Origin: Oscillospiraceae bacterium
GTDB lineage: Bacteria; Bacillota; Clostridia; Oscillospirales; Acutalibacteraceae
Assembly: GCA_009785335.1 (NCBI GenBank)
Contig: WQWM01000001.1
Coordinates: forward strand, 157,202 to 221,201
Direction of reading: 5' to 3'
DNA: 64,000 nucleotides
The stretch's first letter is position 1, and each line of letters starts with the position of its first letter. The notes below the pieces were generated by a model. That model saw nothing but the letters and a program-made list of their open reading frames with translations. It was not told the DNA's origin and made no database searches. Of the stretch, positions 50,352-58,556 are shown in pieces. Both the position numbers and the translations under genes were made by a program.

Positions 50352-50386
50352 CGGGTAGCAGGTTATACTGCTACCCGGTTTTTTTG
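50352..50386 (+). terminator. Terminator of the surface locus
   Basis: CGGGTAGCAG-GTTATA-CTGCTACCCG followed by GTTTTTTTG. Confidence 0.9.
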
Positions 50387-50434
50387 TGTTTTTGATAGGG
50401 GGCGCGTGTAGGGCGTGTCTTCAAATAGTCAGCA

Positions 50435-50516
50435 TGTAGGGGCGGATGTGAATCCGCCCGGAAGATTAATATTGCGTTATTTTTATAGCCCGGGCGGATT
50501 TACATCCGCCCCTACA
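50435..50516. repeat. REPIN-like palindromic element
   Basis: Complete 82-bp copy with GGCGGAT/ATCCGCC arms. The gene-free stretch 50387-50946 is entirely repeat material. Confidence 0.85.
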
Positions 50517-50582
50517 GGTGGAGATTTCTTCAAATTTGCACAATGCGCCGATTTGAAGACACACCCTAGGGGTGGCAACCTG
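50491..50582 (+). repeat. 92-bp direct repeat, copy 1
   Basis: CGGGCGGATTTACATCCGCC... to GGGGTGGCAACCTG. It combines a REPIN half with a unit containing CTTCAAAT...ATTTGAAG. Confidence 0.85.
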
Positions 50583-50659
50583 CCGCCCGTGAATTTTTAT
50601 GACATTGCTTGAGAAGCGGACGCGTCCCTGCATACGGACAAAAGCACCCGCGAAATCAT

Positions 50660-50727
50660 CGCTCCGCGAGCCTTCCTCAGACCGACCCGAGGTCGGCCAG
50701 CTCCTTCCATAGGAAGGAGCTAAGGCT
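50660..50727. repeat. CGCTCCGCGAGCCTTCCTCAG repeat
   Basis: TCGCTCCGCGAGCCTTCCTCAG, a GACC..GGTC palindrome, then CAGCTCCTTCCATAGGAAGGAGCT. This is the same family as the inverted repeats around the DUF559 gene. Confidence 0.8.
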
Positions 50728-50770
50728 TAAGAGGATAGCGACAGCGTAACGTTCGGCTGCAAACCCCAAT

Positions 50771-50811
50771 CCCCCTCTTTAGAGGGGGATGTCCCGCAGG
50801 ACAGGGGGTGG
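50771..50811. repeat. Dispersed GGGGGATGTCC..GGACAGGGGGT repeat
   Basis: CCCCCTCTTTAGAGGGGGATGTCCCGCAGGACAGGGGGT; compare 15953 and 62706. Confidence 0.7.
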
Positions 50812-50843
50812 CGGAATACAGACGCACACGCCATATGACTCCA

Positions 50844-50935
50844 CGGGCGGATTTACATCCGCCCCTACAGGTGGAGATTTCTTCAAATTTGCACAATGCG
50901 CCGATTTGAAGACACACCCTAGGGGTAGCAACCTG
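50844..50935 (+). repeat. 92-bp direct repeat, copy 2
   Basis: Essentially identical to 50491-50582, with one G-to-A change near the end (GGGGTAGCAACCTG). Confidence 0.85.
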
Positions 50936-50946
50936 TTCCAAATAAA

Positions 50947-52347
50947 TTATCGCTTACCGCCGCCCTTGAACGATCCGCCACCCTTGAATGACGATCCGCC
51001 GCTTGGCTTAAACGAACTGCTTGAACCAGCACGACGCGCCATGCTGCCCGCTGCGCCCGCCGCAACCATCGTCGATTGCTGGTTAATACGCACACGCTGG
51101 GTGTTGCTAAACAGGAATGTATCTTGGTTTTTGGTGATGCGGAAATTGCCCATGTAATTGCAGGCAGCCTTTTGCGGCAACGCCGTGTTCATCTGCTTTT
51201 TGAATGCGCTAACCACCGCACTGGCCGTGAACACGCCAATGCCTAGCCCAACCAGCGTCCACAGTAAATCCAACCCGCCAAACAGCAGCAAAAATATCAG
51301 CACAATTGCCGCCGAAATACCACCAAACAATCCCAGCCACCACGCAGCAGCACGCTTTTTGCACACAGGCAACTGTCCCACAAATTTGCCGGTTTGACCG
51401 TTCATGGCAAAGCGGTAATTCTGTCCCTCGAACTTGGCATTAAGATTCCACACGGGCATCAGTGCATAGTTCGCTCGCGCTTGGGTGAGCCATGCCTGGC
51501 TGTTTTCGCGCGTGACTTTATTGTAGTTTCCACGACCACCCTGCGCCTGGGTGATGGCTTGCTCCATGCTTTCGCTGCAACGTTTTTCAATGCGCGGACG
51601 GCATTGCTCGGCCGTCACATCATACATATCCGCCAAGTAGCCGGATAGGAACGTCATCTGAAACGGTTGAATTCCGCTATGATCGAAAGGCTCAATGGCA
51701 TCCATGTAGTTGCTGTCCATCTTGCTGCAGGCATCTACAGGGATTTGTGTGAACGTGGCTTCACCAGCCCGCCGCAGTTGAAAATGGTCGGTTTTGGTGT
51801 AGCGAAACTGGCGATCGCTCCACGTTTTCACGCTGGTGGCACGCCAGGTGCCGCGAGCTTGCGCTTGGCAATCAAACAACCAAAACGGCACATAACTGCC
51901 CACAATTTCGTCCAGCACGCTTTGGTCTGCAAACTGCTTGGGCAGCAGGCGCTTGCCTTTAAGCTTCTGCGCAAACGCAGCCTGTGCCGCAGCCTTGTCC
52001 AGCTTGAAGGGGATGATGCAATCGGGCTTGAACACACCGCTCAACCGCGCGGGCAGCACGGTGGGATTGCCGCAATAGGGGCAGCGGGTGGCGGCAGTTT
52101 TGGTGTCACCCAGCAGTTCACCTGCACAAGACGGGCATGTAAAACCCTGCAAGTCGCTGTCCAGCCATTCTTCGCCGCCGCTTTGCATCCACTGGGTATC
52201 ACGCGGGGCTTCCTCTAGGGCGTTGAACTGCTCAAGCGCGGTGGCTTCAAACTCGGTTTGGCAAAACGGGCACAGCATTTTTTGCAGCGATTGATCAAAT
52301 TCGATACCGCCGGTGCAGTTTGGGCATTTGTATTGTAATACGGCCAT
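50947..52347 (-). CDS. Zinc-ribbon (TFIIB-type) membrane protein
   Basis: The 466-residue protein has two N-terminal zinc ribbons (YKCPNCTGGIEF...MLCPFCQTEF; FTCPSCAGELLG...TRCPYCGNPT), a large middle domain with VGSYVPFWLFDCQAQARGTWRA, two close helices (LGLFGGISAAIVLIFLLLF; LLWTLVGLGIGVFTAS) and a low-complexity Ser/Gly/Phe/Lys tail (SSFKGGGSFKGGGKR). This architecture recurs in Firmicutes as a hypothetical protein. GAAAGGAACCCCC precedes the ATG at 52347. Function unknown. Confidence 0.82.
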   Translation of the reverse strand: MAVLQYKCPNCTGGIEFDQSLQKMLCPFCQTEFEATALEQFNALEEAPRDTQWMQSGGEEWLDSDLQGFTCPSCAGELLGDTKTAATRCPYCGNPTVLPARLSGVFKPDCIIPFKLDKAAAQAAFAQKLKGKRLLPKQFADQSVLDEIVGSYVPFWLFDCQAQARGTWRATSVKTWSDRQFRYTKTDHFQLRRAGEATFTQIPVDACSKMDSNYMDAIEPFDHSGIQPFQMTFLSGYLADMYDVTAEQCRPRIEKRCSESMEQAITQAQGGRGNYNKVTRENSQAWLTQARANYALMPVWNLNAKFEGQNYRFAMNGQTGKFVGQLPVCKKRAAAWWLGLFGGISAAIVLIFLLLFGGLDLLWTLVGLGIGVFTASAVVSAFKKQMNTALPQKAACNYMGNFRITKNQDTFLFSNTQRVRINQQSTMVAAGAAGSMARRAGSSSSFKPSGGSSFKGGGSFKGGGKR

Positions 52348-52418
52348 GGGGGTTCCTTTCATTTGCAGGCAAAAAATTGACAGTTTGCAATTTTCGTGGT
52401 CGCAGCGCGACAATTGAA

Positions 52419-52483
52419 TCGCTCCGCGAGCCTTCCTCAGTCGCCCGAGGCGACAACTCCTTCCAGGGGAAGGAGCTTGGGGG
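52419..52483 (+). repeat. 65-bp inverted repeat, left arm of the DUF559 unit
   Basis: TCGCTCCGCGAGCCTTCCTC... to GGAGCTTGGGGG. It differs from the reverse complement of the right arm at about three of 65 positions. The DUF559 stop codon and its last roughly 15 codons lie inside it. Confidence 0.9.
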
Positions 52484-52847
52484 CTTGCTGCCGCAAGTCA
52501 GATATTTTCGCTATTTTGTTGCCCACAGCGGGCAAGTCGTTGTCAATCTCACTGTTTCGAAATCGCAAAACTAGTAAATCATGCCCAGCCAAATAAGCAT
52601 CGCGTTCTTTGTCATACTCCATTTGCTGCGGGGTGTTGTGATATTCACCGTCAACTTCAATCACCAACATCGCTTTCGGGCAATAAAAATCCACGATATA
52701 ACTACCAATGATGCGTTGGCGATACCATTTTTCGGGGCGTTTTTTCAGGAATAAGTACCACAAACGATTCTCTTGCGGGGTTGGATGATTGCGCATTTCA
52801 CGTGCGCGTTCAAGCAATGCAACACTGCCCTTTTCAACACTTTCCAC
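52437..52847 (-). CDS. DUF559 endonuclease-like protein bracketed by inverted repeats
   Basis: The 136-residue protein shows the DUF559/Vsr-like nuclease pattern: RAREMRNHPTPQENRLWYLFL, YRQRIIGSYIVDFYCPKAMLVIEVDG and YDKERDAYLAGHDLLVLRFRNSEI. Asp in IVDFYC and Glu in IEVDG are the expected PD-(D/E)XK metal ligands. The start is GTG at 52847; the GGGGG of its ribosome site belongs to the right inverted repeat and its C-terminus (LLPLEGVVASGD) to the left one. Gene and repeats therefore look like one unit. The function of DUF559 proteins is unsettled; repair or mobile-element roles are possible. Confidence 0.85.
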   Translation of the reverse strand: MESVEKGSVALLERAREMRNHPTPQENRLWYLFLKKRPEKWYRQRIIGSYIVDFYCPKAMLVIEVDGEYHNTPQQMEYDKERDAYLAGHDLLVLRFRNSEIDNDLPAVGNKIAKISDLRQQAPKLLPLEGVVASGD

Positions 52848-52852
52848 CTAAA

Positions 52853-52917
52853 CCCCCAAGCTCCTTTCCCCGGAAGGAGCTGTCGCCTCGGGCGACTGAG
52901 GAAGGCTCGCGGAGCGA
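52853..52917 (-). repeat. 65-bp inverted repeat, right arm of the DUF559 unit
   Basis: CCCCCAAGCTCCTTTCCCCG... to GGCTCGCGGAGCGA. A fragment (AAGGCTCGCGGAGCGATTAA) recurs at 53018. Between 52918 and 53043 I see no gene. Confidence 0.9.
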
Positions 52918-53043
52918 GGATTTCGCTGTCATCCACGTCAGCATGTTGGGGTGGCACGCGAAGTGTGACGGGGTGGTCGTGCTGAGCAAGAAACGCGCGC
53001 GACACCCGAACCACGCAAGGCTCGCGGAGCGATTAAATCAATC

Positions 53044-53958
53044 TTATCTCCTAAATATCTGTATCGCATTGTGCACATTCTCCACCACCACACGGTCGAG
53101 CATGCCGCCGTTTTCACCATCCACTGTCCATGTGGTGGGCTCGGCTAGCTTAAATTCAGCGCGGCGAGTGTGCAGCAGTGTCAGGCTTGGATGCTTGTAA
53201 TCCTGCGCCACCAAACGACCTACCGTGACACTCAGCTCAGCAAAATTTTTCGGGTAACGCGCCAGCAACAACTCAAATTTCCCATCGTTGAGACCAACCA
53301 AACGGCGCGGGATTTTAATCGCCCCACCGATGGAGGACGAGTTGGTCATCGAGCAAAAGATGAAATTTCCCTCAATTTCTTGCCCTTCGGCAGTGGTGAT
53401 ATGCATCTGAATGGGCTTGATGGCACGAAGAGCTGCCGGTGCCTGCGCGAAATAAGCCATGCGGCCCCAGCGATTTTTTTGTTTTTGCGGGGTGTTAAAC
53501 GCAATGTCAATAAACGCACCGCAGGATACGATATAGCTGAAATAGTCACCGCCATTGAAGATGCCCACGTCATTATATAACGGCTGACCATTGAGAATAA
53601 CATCAATGGCTTCGGCGTTGTTGTTGATGGGGATGCGCAGCGTGCGGGCAAGATCGTTGGTACTGCCAGCAGGTATGTAGCCCAGCAGGGGCTGTTTTTC
53701 CAGCTGCATCACGCCGTTGACCATCTCGTTAAAGGTGCCGTCACCGCCACGACAAACGATGATGTCAAAATCGCCGCCGCGCTTTGCCACCAGTTGCTTG
53801 GCATCGCCACGGCAGCGGGTGGTGTAGACGGTGGTCTCCAGGCCTTGTGTGCTGAATAAGTCGGTGATATCAAACAGCTGTTGGTTGGTGGCGCGTTTGC
53901 CCGAAATGGGGTTGATGACCACCAACGCGCGTTTGCCGTCAAAATCGTTCTTAATCAT
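53044..53958 (-). CDS. Diacylglycerol kinase / lipid kinase family protein (DagK/YegS-type)
   Basis: The 304-residue cytoplasmic enzyme phosphorylates diacylglycerol or a related lipid. The ALVVINPISGKRATNQ opening, the nucleotide motif VCRGGDGTFNEMVNGV, and LGYIPAGSTNDLARTLRIP are the DAGK catalytic-domain signatures; the C-terminal half has NDGKFELLLAR. AAAAAGGAGAACGCAC precedes the ATG at 53958. It follows the YlmC gene by 14 bases. Confidence 0.93.
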   Translation of the reverse strand: MIKNDFDGKRALVVINPISGKRATNQQLFDITDLFSTQGLETTVYTTRCRGDAKQLVAKRGGDFDIIVCRGGDGTFNEMVNGVMQLEKQPLLGYIPAGSTNDLARTLRIPINNNAEAIDVILNGQPLYNDVGIFNGGDYFSYIVSCGAFIDIAFNTPQKQKNRWGRMAYFAQAPAALRAIKPIQMHITTAEGQEIEGNFIFCSMTNSSSIGGAIKIPRRLVGLNDGKFELLLARYPKNFAELSVTVGRLVAQDYKHPSLTLLHTRRAEFKLAEPTTWTVDGENGGMLDRVVVENVHNAIQIFRR

Positions 53959-53972
53959 GTGCGTTCTCCTTT

Positions 53973-54266
53973 TTACCGGAAAAGCCCCTCCAGTCCACCA
54001 CTGCGGCGGCGCGGGGTCTCCGGACGCAAATAACTGCAATTATTGACCAAAATAATATCGTCGCCAATCACGTCAATGTCTTCCCAGCTAACGAGGACTT
54101 CTTCGCGGCCAAACAAACCAGAACCCTTGCTGCGGCCAATCACCACCAGTGCGATTACGCAGCCCTTGCAGGTGTCAATTTGAATGTCCATCACGCAGCC
54201 AAGGCGTGCACCGGTGGATTTGTTCACAACATCTTTGTTGCGCAGTTCGGTAATACAGCATTGCAT
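53973..54266 (-). CDS. YlmC/YmxH family sporulation-associated PRC-barrel protein
   Basis: The 97-residue protein has the YlmC/YmxH form of the PRC-barrel: ELRNKDVVNKSTGARLGCVMDIQID and VSWEDIDVIGDDIILV, with a basic extension after it. The family is conserved in endospore formers; its exact role is unclear. AAGGAGGATTGCAC places the start at 54266; the track start two codons upstream is a TTG. Confidence 0.88.
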   Translation of the reverse strand: MQCCITELRNKDVVNKSTGARLGCVMDIQIDTCKGCVIALVVIGRSKGSGLFGREEVLVSWEDIDVIGDDIILVNNCSYLRPETPRRRSGGLEGLFR

Positions 54267-54331
54267 GTGCAATCCTCCTTAAGTTGAGAATTTCTCATGC
54301 TATGCTTATGCGCCGGAGGATTTCTGCATGC

Positions 54332-56077
54332 TTATTCTGCTGCTGCACTCACGCGATACACCTTCACGCCATGCGGTGCAACATTGCAGCGCAGCTCGTC
54401 TTCAATCACAGCACTTTGTTTGCTCCACAGGTCCGTCACGTGGTAGCTTTCGGCAAAGGGCAAGTCAACGAAATCCTTGTTTGCCACGGCATTCAAGCGC
54501 AAGCTGAACGACTTGGTTTCGCTGCTTTTGTTGAAACAGCAAATGGCCACGTCGCCGCCTTGCAGCGGTTTAACGAGCACATCATGCGTCAAGCTGCTTT
54601 GCACGCGCCGCGCCTGCAACCCAAGGGAATCTTGGTTCACAGCAATCATGTCTTTGTTCGTCACAATTTGCAGCGTAGCATTTTTGGGGTCCACCGTGCC
54701 GTCGCTCAGCATAAACTTGCGCACATCATTGCCCAAAATCAGCGGCGCGGCCATCATGCACCACAGGCTGAAATGTGAGCGATTTTCTTCAAAGTTCAGC
54801 CCGCCGTTGCCCACTTCCAACATGTCGGGATCATTCCAGTGACCAGGGCCTGCGTGTTTATGCAGCCGCACGTTCACTTCATAAATCGCCATGATCCACT
54901 GCCAATAAGGCTTGATATCCGGCGTGGTGCGCCACAGGTTGCCCGCTTTGCGCCCCCATTTCCATGGCAGATTTAGCCCCCATTCGCAAATGGAGTAGAC
55001 CATTTTCTTTTCTTCCACACCCGCTGCGGCAGCGTAATCAGCAGTGGCTTTTTTCAGCGCGCGCCCCATTTTGGCGTATTGATACGCGGCGGAATCAAAG
55101 CGTGAGGCAATGGGGTTGTGGATTTTAATGGCGTTGGTGCCGCGGCGCAGGTTCACAATCAACTGATGGCGGCCTTCTTTGGTCACCGCCCAAGTGGGCG
55201 GCACGATGGTGTCACAGGCAAACTGGCCATTCACTTCAATCACGGCGAATTTTTCGCTGTGGCTTTTTTTGCGAATACACAGCGTCAGTGCATGCGGGCC
55301 ATCTTCATCGGCAATCACATTGGGAAACGTCACGCTGCCAGCGGCATAGCTCAGCCCGCCAACGTATACGCCGCTTTCCATCTTTTCATCAGTCACAATG
55401 CAGGCGTTGCCCTCTAGCACGCCGTTTTCAGCAAGATAGAAGGTCTCGTGTCCGCTACCCAGTGTTGCCACAGCAATTTTCTCAATGCACGGCGCGCGAA
55501 AGGGCAACCACTTGTGGTGGCAAAAGTCATATTTAAAGTATTCCACGCCCCACTCTGCTAGGGTGCGTGCGTCTTCGTCTTCATAACCCAAGCTGGCAGG
55601 CAGGTCTTCACAGGTGAGCGTGCCATTGGAGCTATACATACCCAATTTGAGACCCATGGCATTCACCCGCTGTGCCAAAACCGGAATGCCCGATGGGAAG
55701 GTAGCGAAGTCTGGCTGCAGGCGGCCGTTGGCATCGCGCTGCGATGACTGCCAGCAGTCATCCACGTTGATATACTGATAACCCGCGTCAACAAGACCGG
55801 CGGTTTTCATCGCCTGCGCGGTTTCGAGAATGAGTTGCTCGTTAATGCGGTTGTGGAAGGTGTTCCAGCTGCTCCAACCCATGGGCGGCGTGAGCGCCAC
55901 ACCGTTGTTGTAGTCTTCTTCCCCTAGGTCAAGATTAAACTTGACCATGTTGGTCAACTGTTTGGCGTCAGCGGGCAGTTGCTCAATGCGACGCTCCTTG
56001 GCAGCATTGCCCAACCAGCGCCCCACGGCATAACCGCCAGCAATCACTGCCGCCCCGGTGACGAGTTTTTTGATCAT
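54332..56077 (-). CDS. GH27 alpha-galactosidase with inserted carbohydrate-binding-like module
   Basis: This is a retaining glycoside hydrolase 27 releasing alpha-galactose or related sugars. The barrel starts at TPPMGWSSWNTFHNRI; strand four gives VEYFKYDFC with nucleophile Asp184, and the acid/base Asp is in PGHWNDPDML. Between strands four and five, residues about 195-325 form an extra beta-rich, CBM6/35-like module (YVGGLSYAAGSVTF; RHQLIVNLRRGTNAIKIHN). A short N-terminal helix (LVTGAAVIAGGYAVGRWLG) may anchor it. 581 residues from MIKKLV; GAGGAG eight bases upstream excludes the track start. It is downstream of the PASTA pseudokinase in one operon. Confidence 0.9.
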   Translation of the reverse strand: MIKKLVTGAAVIAGGYAVGRWLGNAAKERRIEQLPADAKQLTNMVKFNLDLGEEDYNNGVALTPPMGWSSWNTFHNRINEQLILETAQAMKTAGLVDAGYQYINVDDCWQSSQRDANGRLQPDFATFPSGIPVLAQRVNAMGLKLGMYSSNGTLTCEDLPASLGYEDEDARTLAEWGVEYFKYDFCHHKWLPFRAPCIEKIAVATLGSGHETFYLAENGVLEGNACIVTDEKMESGVYVGGLSYAAGSVTFPNVIADEDGPHALTLCIRKKSHSEKFAVIEVNGQFACDTIVPPTWAVTKEGRHQLIVNLRRGTNAIKIHNPIASRFDSAAYQYAKMGRALKKATADYAAAAGVEEKKMVYSICEWGLNLPWKWGRKAGNLWRTTPDIKPYWQWIMAIYEVNVRLHKHAGPGHWNDPDMLEVGNGGLNFEENRSHFSLWCMMAAPLILGNDVRKFMLSDGTVDPKNATLQIVTNKDMIAVNQDSLGLQARRVQSSLTHDVLVKPLQGGDVAICCFNKSSETKSFSLRLNAVANKDFVDLPFAESYHVTDLWSKQSAVIEDELRCNVAPHGVKVYRVSAAAE

Positions 56078-56115
56078 ATAACGCACTCCTCTATCTATAT
56101 TCTAGCGTCTAAAAT

Positions 56116-57738
56116 CTAGTTGTCCACTTCGCCCCAAACACGCAACAACACGCGGCTGCCCCGCAAGTGTCGTTGCCCTTCCGTCAGCGACACATGCTCC
56201 ACCGTGTTCACCCGGTCGGGGTCGCTATTGGCCACAGGCGTGCCGATATCCACCACAAAGCCCAGTGCCTGCAATTCTTGACGCACTTGGGTCACGTTGC
56301 GCCCCACCACATTGGGCATGATTTCAGTGCCGGGCCCACTGCTAACAAAAAGCGTGATGGCGGTGCCGGGTGGCACTTGCTCGCCCGGGGCGATGGATTG
56401 GTCGGTTACATAGCCCTCCTGCATCGTGTCATGATAAGCATATCGCACGGCAAATTGAAATTGCGTGCTAAACTCATCTTCAACTTCTTCCAGCAACATG
56501 CCGGCAAAGTCAGGCACTTCATATTCCATCGGCTGGGTCACGACCGGTGCTGTGGTAGTTTGCCCCTCAAACAGCCCAAACATGCTCTCCCGCGTGGCAG
56601 GATAGATTAACAGAAAAATGATGGTAACAACAATACCCGCACCCAAGATAATCCCCGCGATTTTTAGCGCAAGAAACTTGCTGTCATCAGCTTGTGGTGT
56701 CGGTGCCTGCACCTGCGGAATATTGCTGGTGGAATGGCGAATGCGCTGCGTGGCCGACTGATGCACAGCCGCCGGCGAGGCAGTGAGCTCTGCGCGGAAT
56801 TGCTCAACCGTGCGCGTGCGATCTTCGGGGAAAACCTGCATGGCGTTAATGAGCGCGTTAAGTACATAAGCCGGGATGCGCTCGGCAATTTGCGCTGGCA
56901 CCATCAGGCGATCGTTGTGGCGGCGGCTGACGGCATCATCGGGGTCTGTGCCCACCAACGCGCGATAAAGCACGGCAGCAAAAGCGTAAATATCCGTCCA
57001 AGCGCCCTGCTTGCCATCCACGCCATATTGCTCCAGCGCGGCATAACCATCAGCTATATTCGCGTTGAGTTCGCCGTGCGCGGTGCGTGCTTGCCAAATG
57101 CTGAACCCGCCAATGCGCACCTTGCCATCCGTGCCATAAAATAGCGTAGTGGGCGAAATGCCGCGATGCAAAATCCCCTGCTGATGCAAGCTGCCCAGCG
57201 TAGACAACACAGGCATCAACAGCGAACGCGCACGATCCCACGTGATATTTCCTTGTTTGCTGCGCAGCAAAAACTCACGAAATGTCACGCATTCACTATG
57301 GTCATATACGGCGTAAACCGTGCCGTTTTCTTCAAACACATCTGTCACCGCAAGCAAAGCCGAAAGCCCGCGCAGCCGCAGCAAATTGCGCCACAGCGCG
57401 GTGAAATTTTGCAAGCACTCCTGCCAAGTGGTTTCGCAACCCTGCATCACAAGGGGAACCAAATCCTCACCGCGCACAGCAATCGCCGCCGGAAAGAATT
57501 CACGCACATACACTGTTTTCTGATATTGCGCGTCAAAAGCCAAGTAAGTAATGCCGTCACCATTTTGCTCCACAGCACGGCCAATGCCAAAGCGCCCCTG
57601 CGCAAGCAATGTGCGCAAAGGCAACAGGGGTGCCGGTTGTTCAGTTTGCGCGGGTGTGCTGCAATGCAAGCATGCGGCTGTTTCATCCAGCGGGCGCATG
57701 CAGGCAGGGCAACGCTGCGCAATGTCGTTGATGAACAA
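56116..57738 (-). CDS. PASTA-domain receptor pseudokinase
   Basis: The 540-residue protein has an N-terminal zinc ribbon (CPACMRPL...CLHC), a kinase-like domain (about 40-315), a helix at 357-379 and two outer PASTA domains. It lacks catalytic residues: the VAIK lysine region reads VYVREFFP, HRD is HRGISPTTLF, and DFG is IGGFSIW, so phosphotransfer is unlikely. PASTA domains bind muropeptides or beta-lactams; a scaffold or sensor role fits. The start is TTG at 57738, with GGAGG seven bases upstream. It heads the operon with the GH27 gene. Confidence 0.9.
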   Translation of the reverse strand: MFINDIAQRCPACMRPLDETAACLHCSTPAQTEQPAPLLPLRTLLAQGRFGIGRAVEQNGDGITYLAFDAQYQKTVYVREFFPAAIAVRGEDLVPLVMQGCETTWQECLQNFTALWRNLLRLRGLSALLAVTDVFEENGTVYAVYDHSECVTFREFLLRSKQGNITWDRARSLLMPVLSTLGSLHQQGILHRGISPTTLFYGTDGKVRIGGFSIWQARTAHGELNANIADGYAALEQYGVDGKQGAWTDIYAFAAVLYRALVGTDPDDAVSRRHNDRLMVPAQIAERIPAYVLNALINAMQVFPEDRTRTVEQFRAELTASPAAVHQSATQRIRHSTSNIPQVQAPTPQADDSKFLALKIAGIILGAGIVVTIIFLLIYPATRESMFGLFEGQTTTAPVVTQPMEYEVPDFAGMLLEEVEDEFSTQFQFAVRYAYHDTMQEGYVTDQSIAPGEQVPPGTAITLFVSSGPGTEIMPNVVGRNVTQVRQELQALGFVVDIGTPVANSDPDRVNTVEHVSLTEGQRHLRGSRVLLRVWGEVDN

Positions 57739-57753
57739 AGGCTCACCTCCGTA

Positions 57754-57786
57754 CGCCTGCGGCGAGCAAGTCGCTTCGCTGTGCGT
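57754..57786 (-). repeat. Dispersed GAACACAGCGAAGCGAC repeat
   Basis: CGCCTGCGGCGAGCAAGTCGCTTCGCTGTGCGTT in the leader of the pseudokinase mRNA, the same position as the copy in the toxin mRNA leader. Confidence 0.55.
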
Positions 57787-57822
57787 TAATCATGTTACAT
57801 CAAGAGTCAGCACTCTGTGATC

Positions 57823-57851
57823 ATTATACCACAACCGTGCGTCATTGTCAA
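57823..57851 (-). promoter_or_regulatory. Consensus promoter of the pseudokinase-GH27 operon
   Basis: Minus strand TTGACA (57846-57851), 17 bases, TATAAT (57823-57828). It overlaps the YhhN gene's stop. Confidence 0.85.
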
Positions 57852-57853
57852 GT

Positions 57854-58540
57854 TTACATATACGCGACCGACACCGCAAACAATGCCTGTGCCGTGAAGT
57901 AAGGAATCAAACACGCAAAATGCAACGACGGCATGGACTGTCCGCGCTTTTCTCGGATTTTTTTGTTCAAGAACAGCACGCTATCTGAAATGGCGAACAA
58001 CACACCAGGCAAGATCATCAACCGGCCAAGCGGGCCGCCCAGCATGGCGATGTTGATGGTGAACATCATCATTGCGCCCAACATGAGCGAATAGCCCAAA
58101 AACGGCAGCAGCATCTTCTCCAAATCAAACACGCGATGCATGATTAAAATCAAAATTGGCAGCAACAACAACAGCGGCAGCAGCAACAGATTCAACGGCG
58201 CAATGGCGGCCAACACCACGATATACGCCACATGGCCAAGAAAAAACGGTATGCCGCCGCTGATGAGTATCTTGTTTTTGAGTTCGGGGCGCACAAAGGG
58301 GTCGAGCCCCAGCAGCAAATCACCAAGCCAGCCCAAGCCAAGCCCAATCAGCATGACTGTAACGGCGGTGCTCCATGCTTCGCTGCGTTGCGTGGCAGCA
58401 ACAAAGCCGGCAGTCAAAAACAGCGTGGCGGCAATCATTTTGCAGATGAGACGGGGCACTTTGTGGCGCGTGCTGCTTAGCGCAGCAGTAGGGATGGACA
58501 TGAGGGCACAGCCAATGGCGAGGAAATAGTATAGCGGCAT
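57854..58540 (-). CDS. YhhN family (TMEM86/lysoplasmalogenase-like) membrane protein
   Basis: The 228-residue protein has about eight helices and the family's two buried acidic motifs, GLGWLGDLLLGL and AISDSVLFLNK. Characterised relatives hydrolyse the vinyl-ether bond of lysoplasmalogens; plasmalogens are common in anaerobic Clostridia, so the role fits but is not proven. TAAGGAGAATCCC precedes the ATG. Confidence 0.85.
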   Translation of the reverse strand: MPLYYFLAIGCALMSIPTAALSSTRHKVPRLICKMIAATLFLTAGFVAATQRSEAWSTAVTVMLIGLGLGWLGDLLLGLDPFVRPELKNKILISGGIPFFLGHVAYIVVLAAIAPLNLLLLPLLLLLPILILIMHRVFDLEKMLLPFLGYSLMLGAMMMFTINIAMLGGPLGRLMILPGVLFAISDSVLFLNKKIREKRGQSMPSLHFACLIPYFTAQALFAVSVAYM

Positions 58541-58556
58541 GGGATTCTCCTTATGT

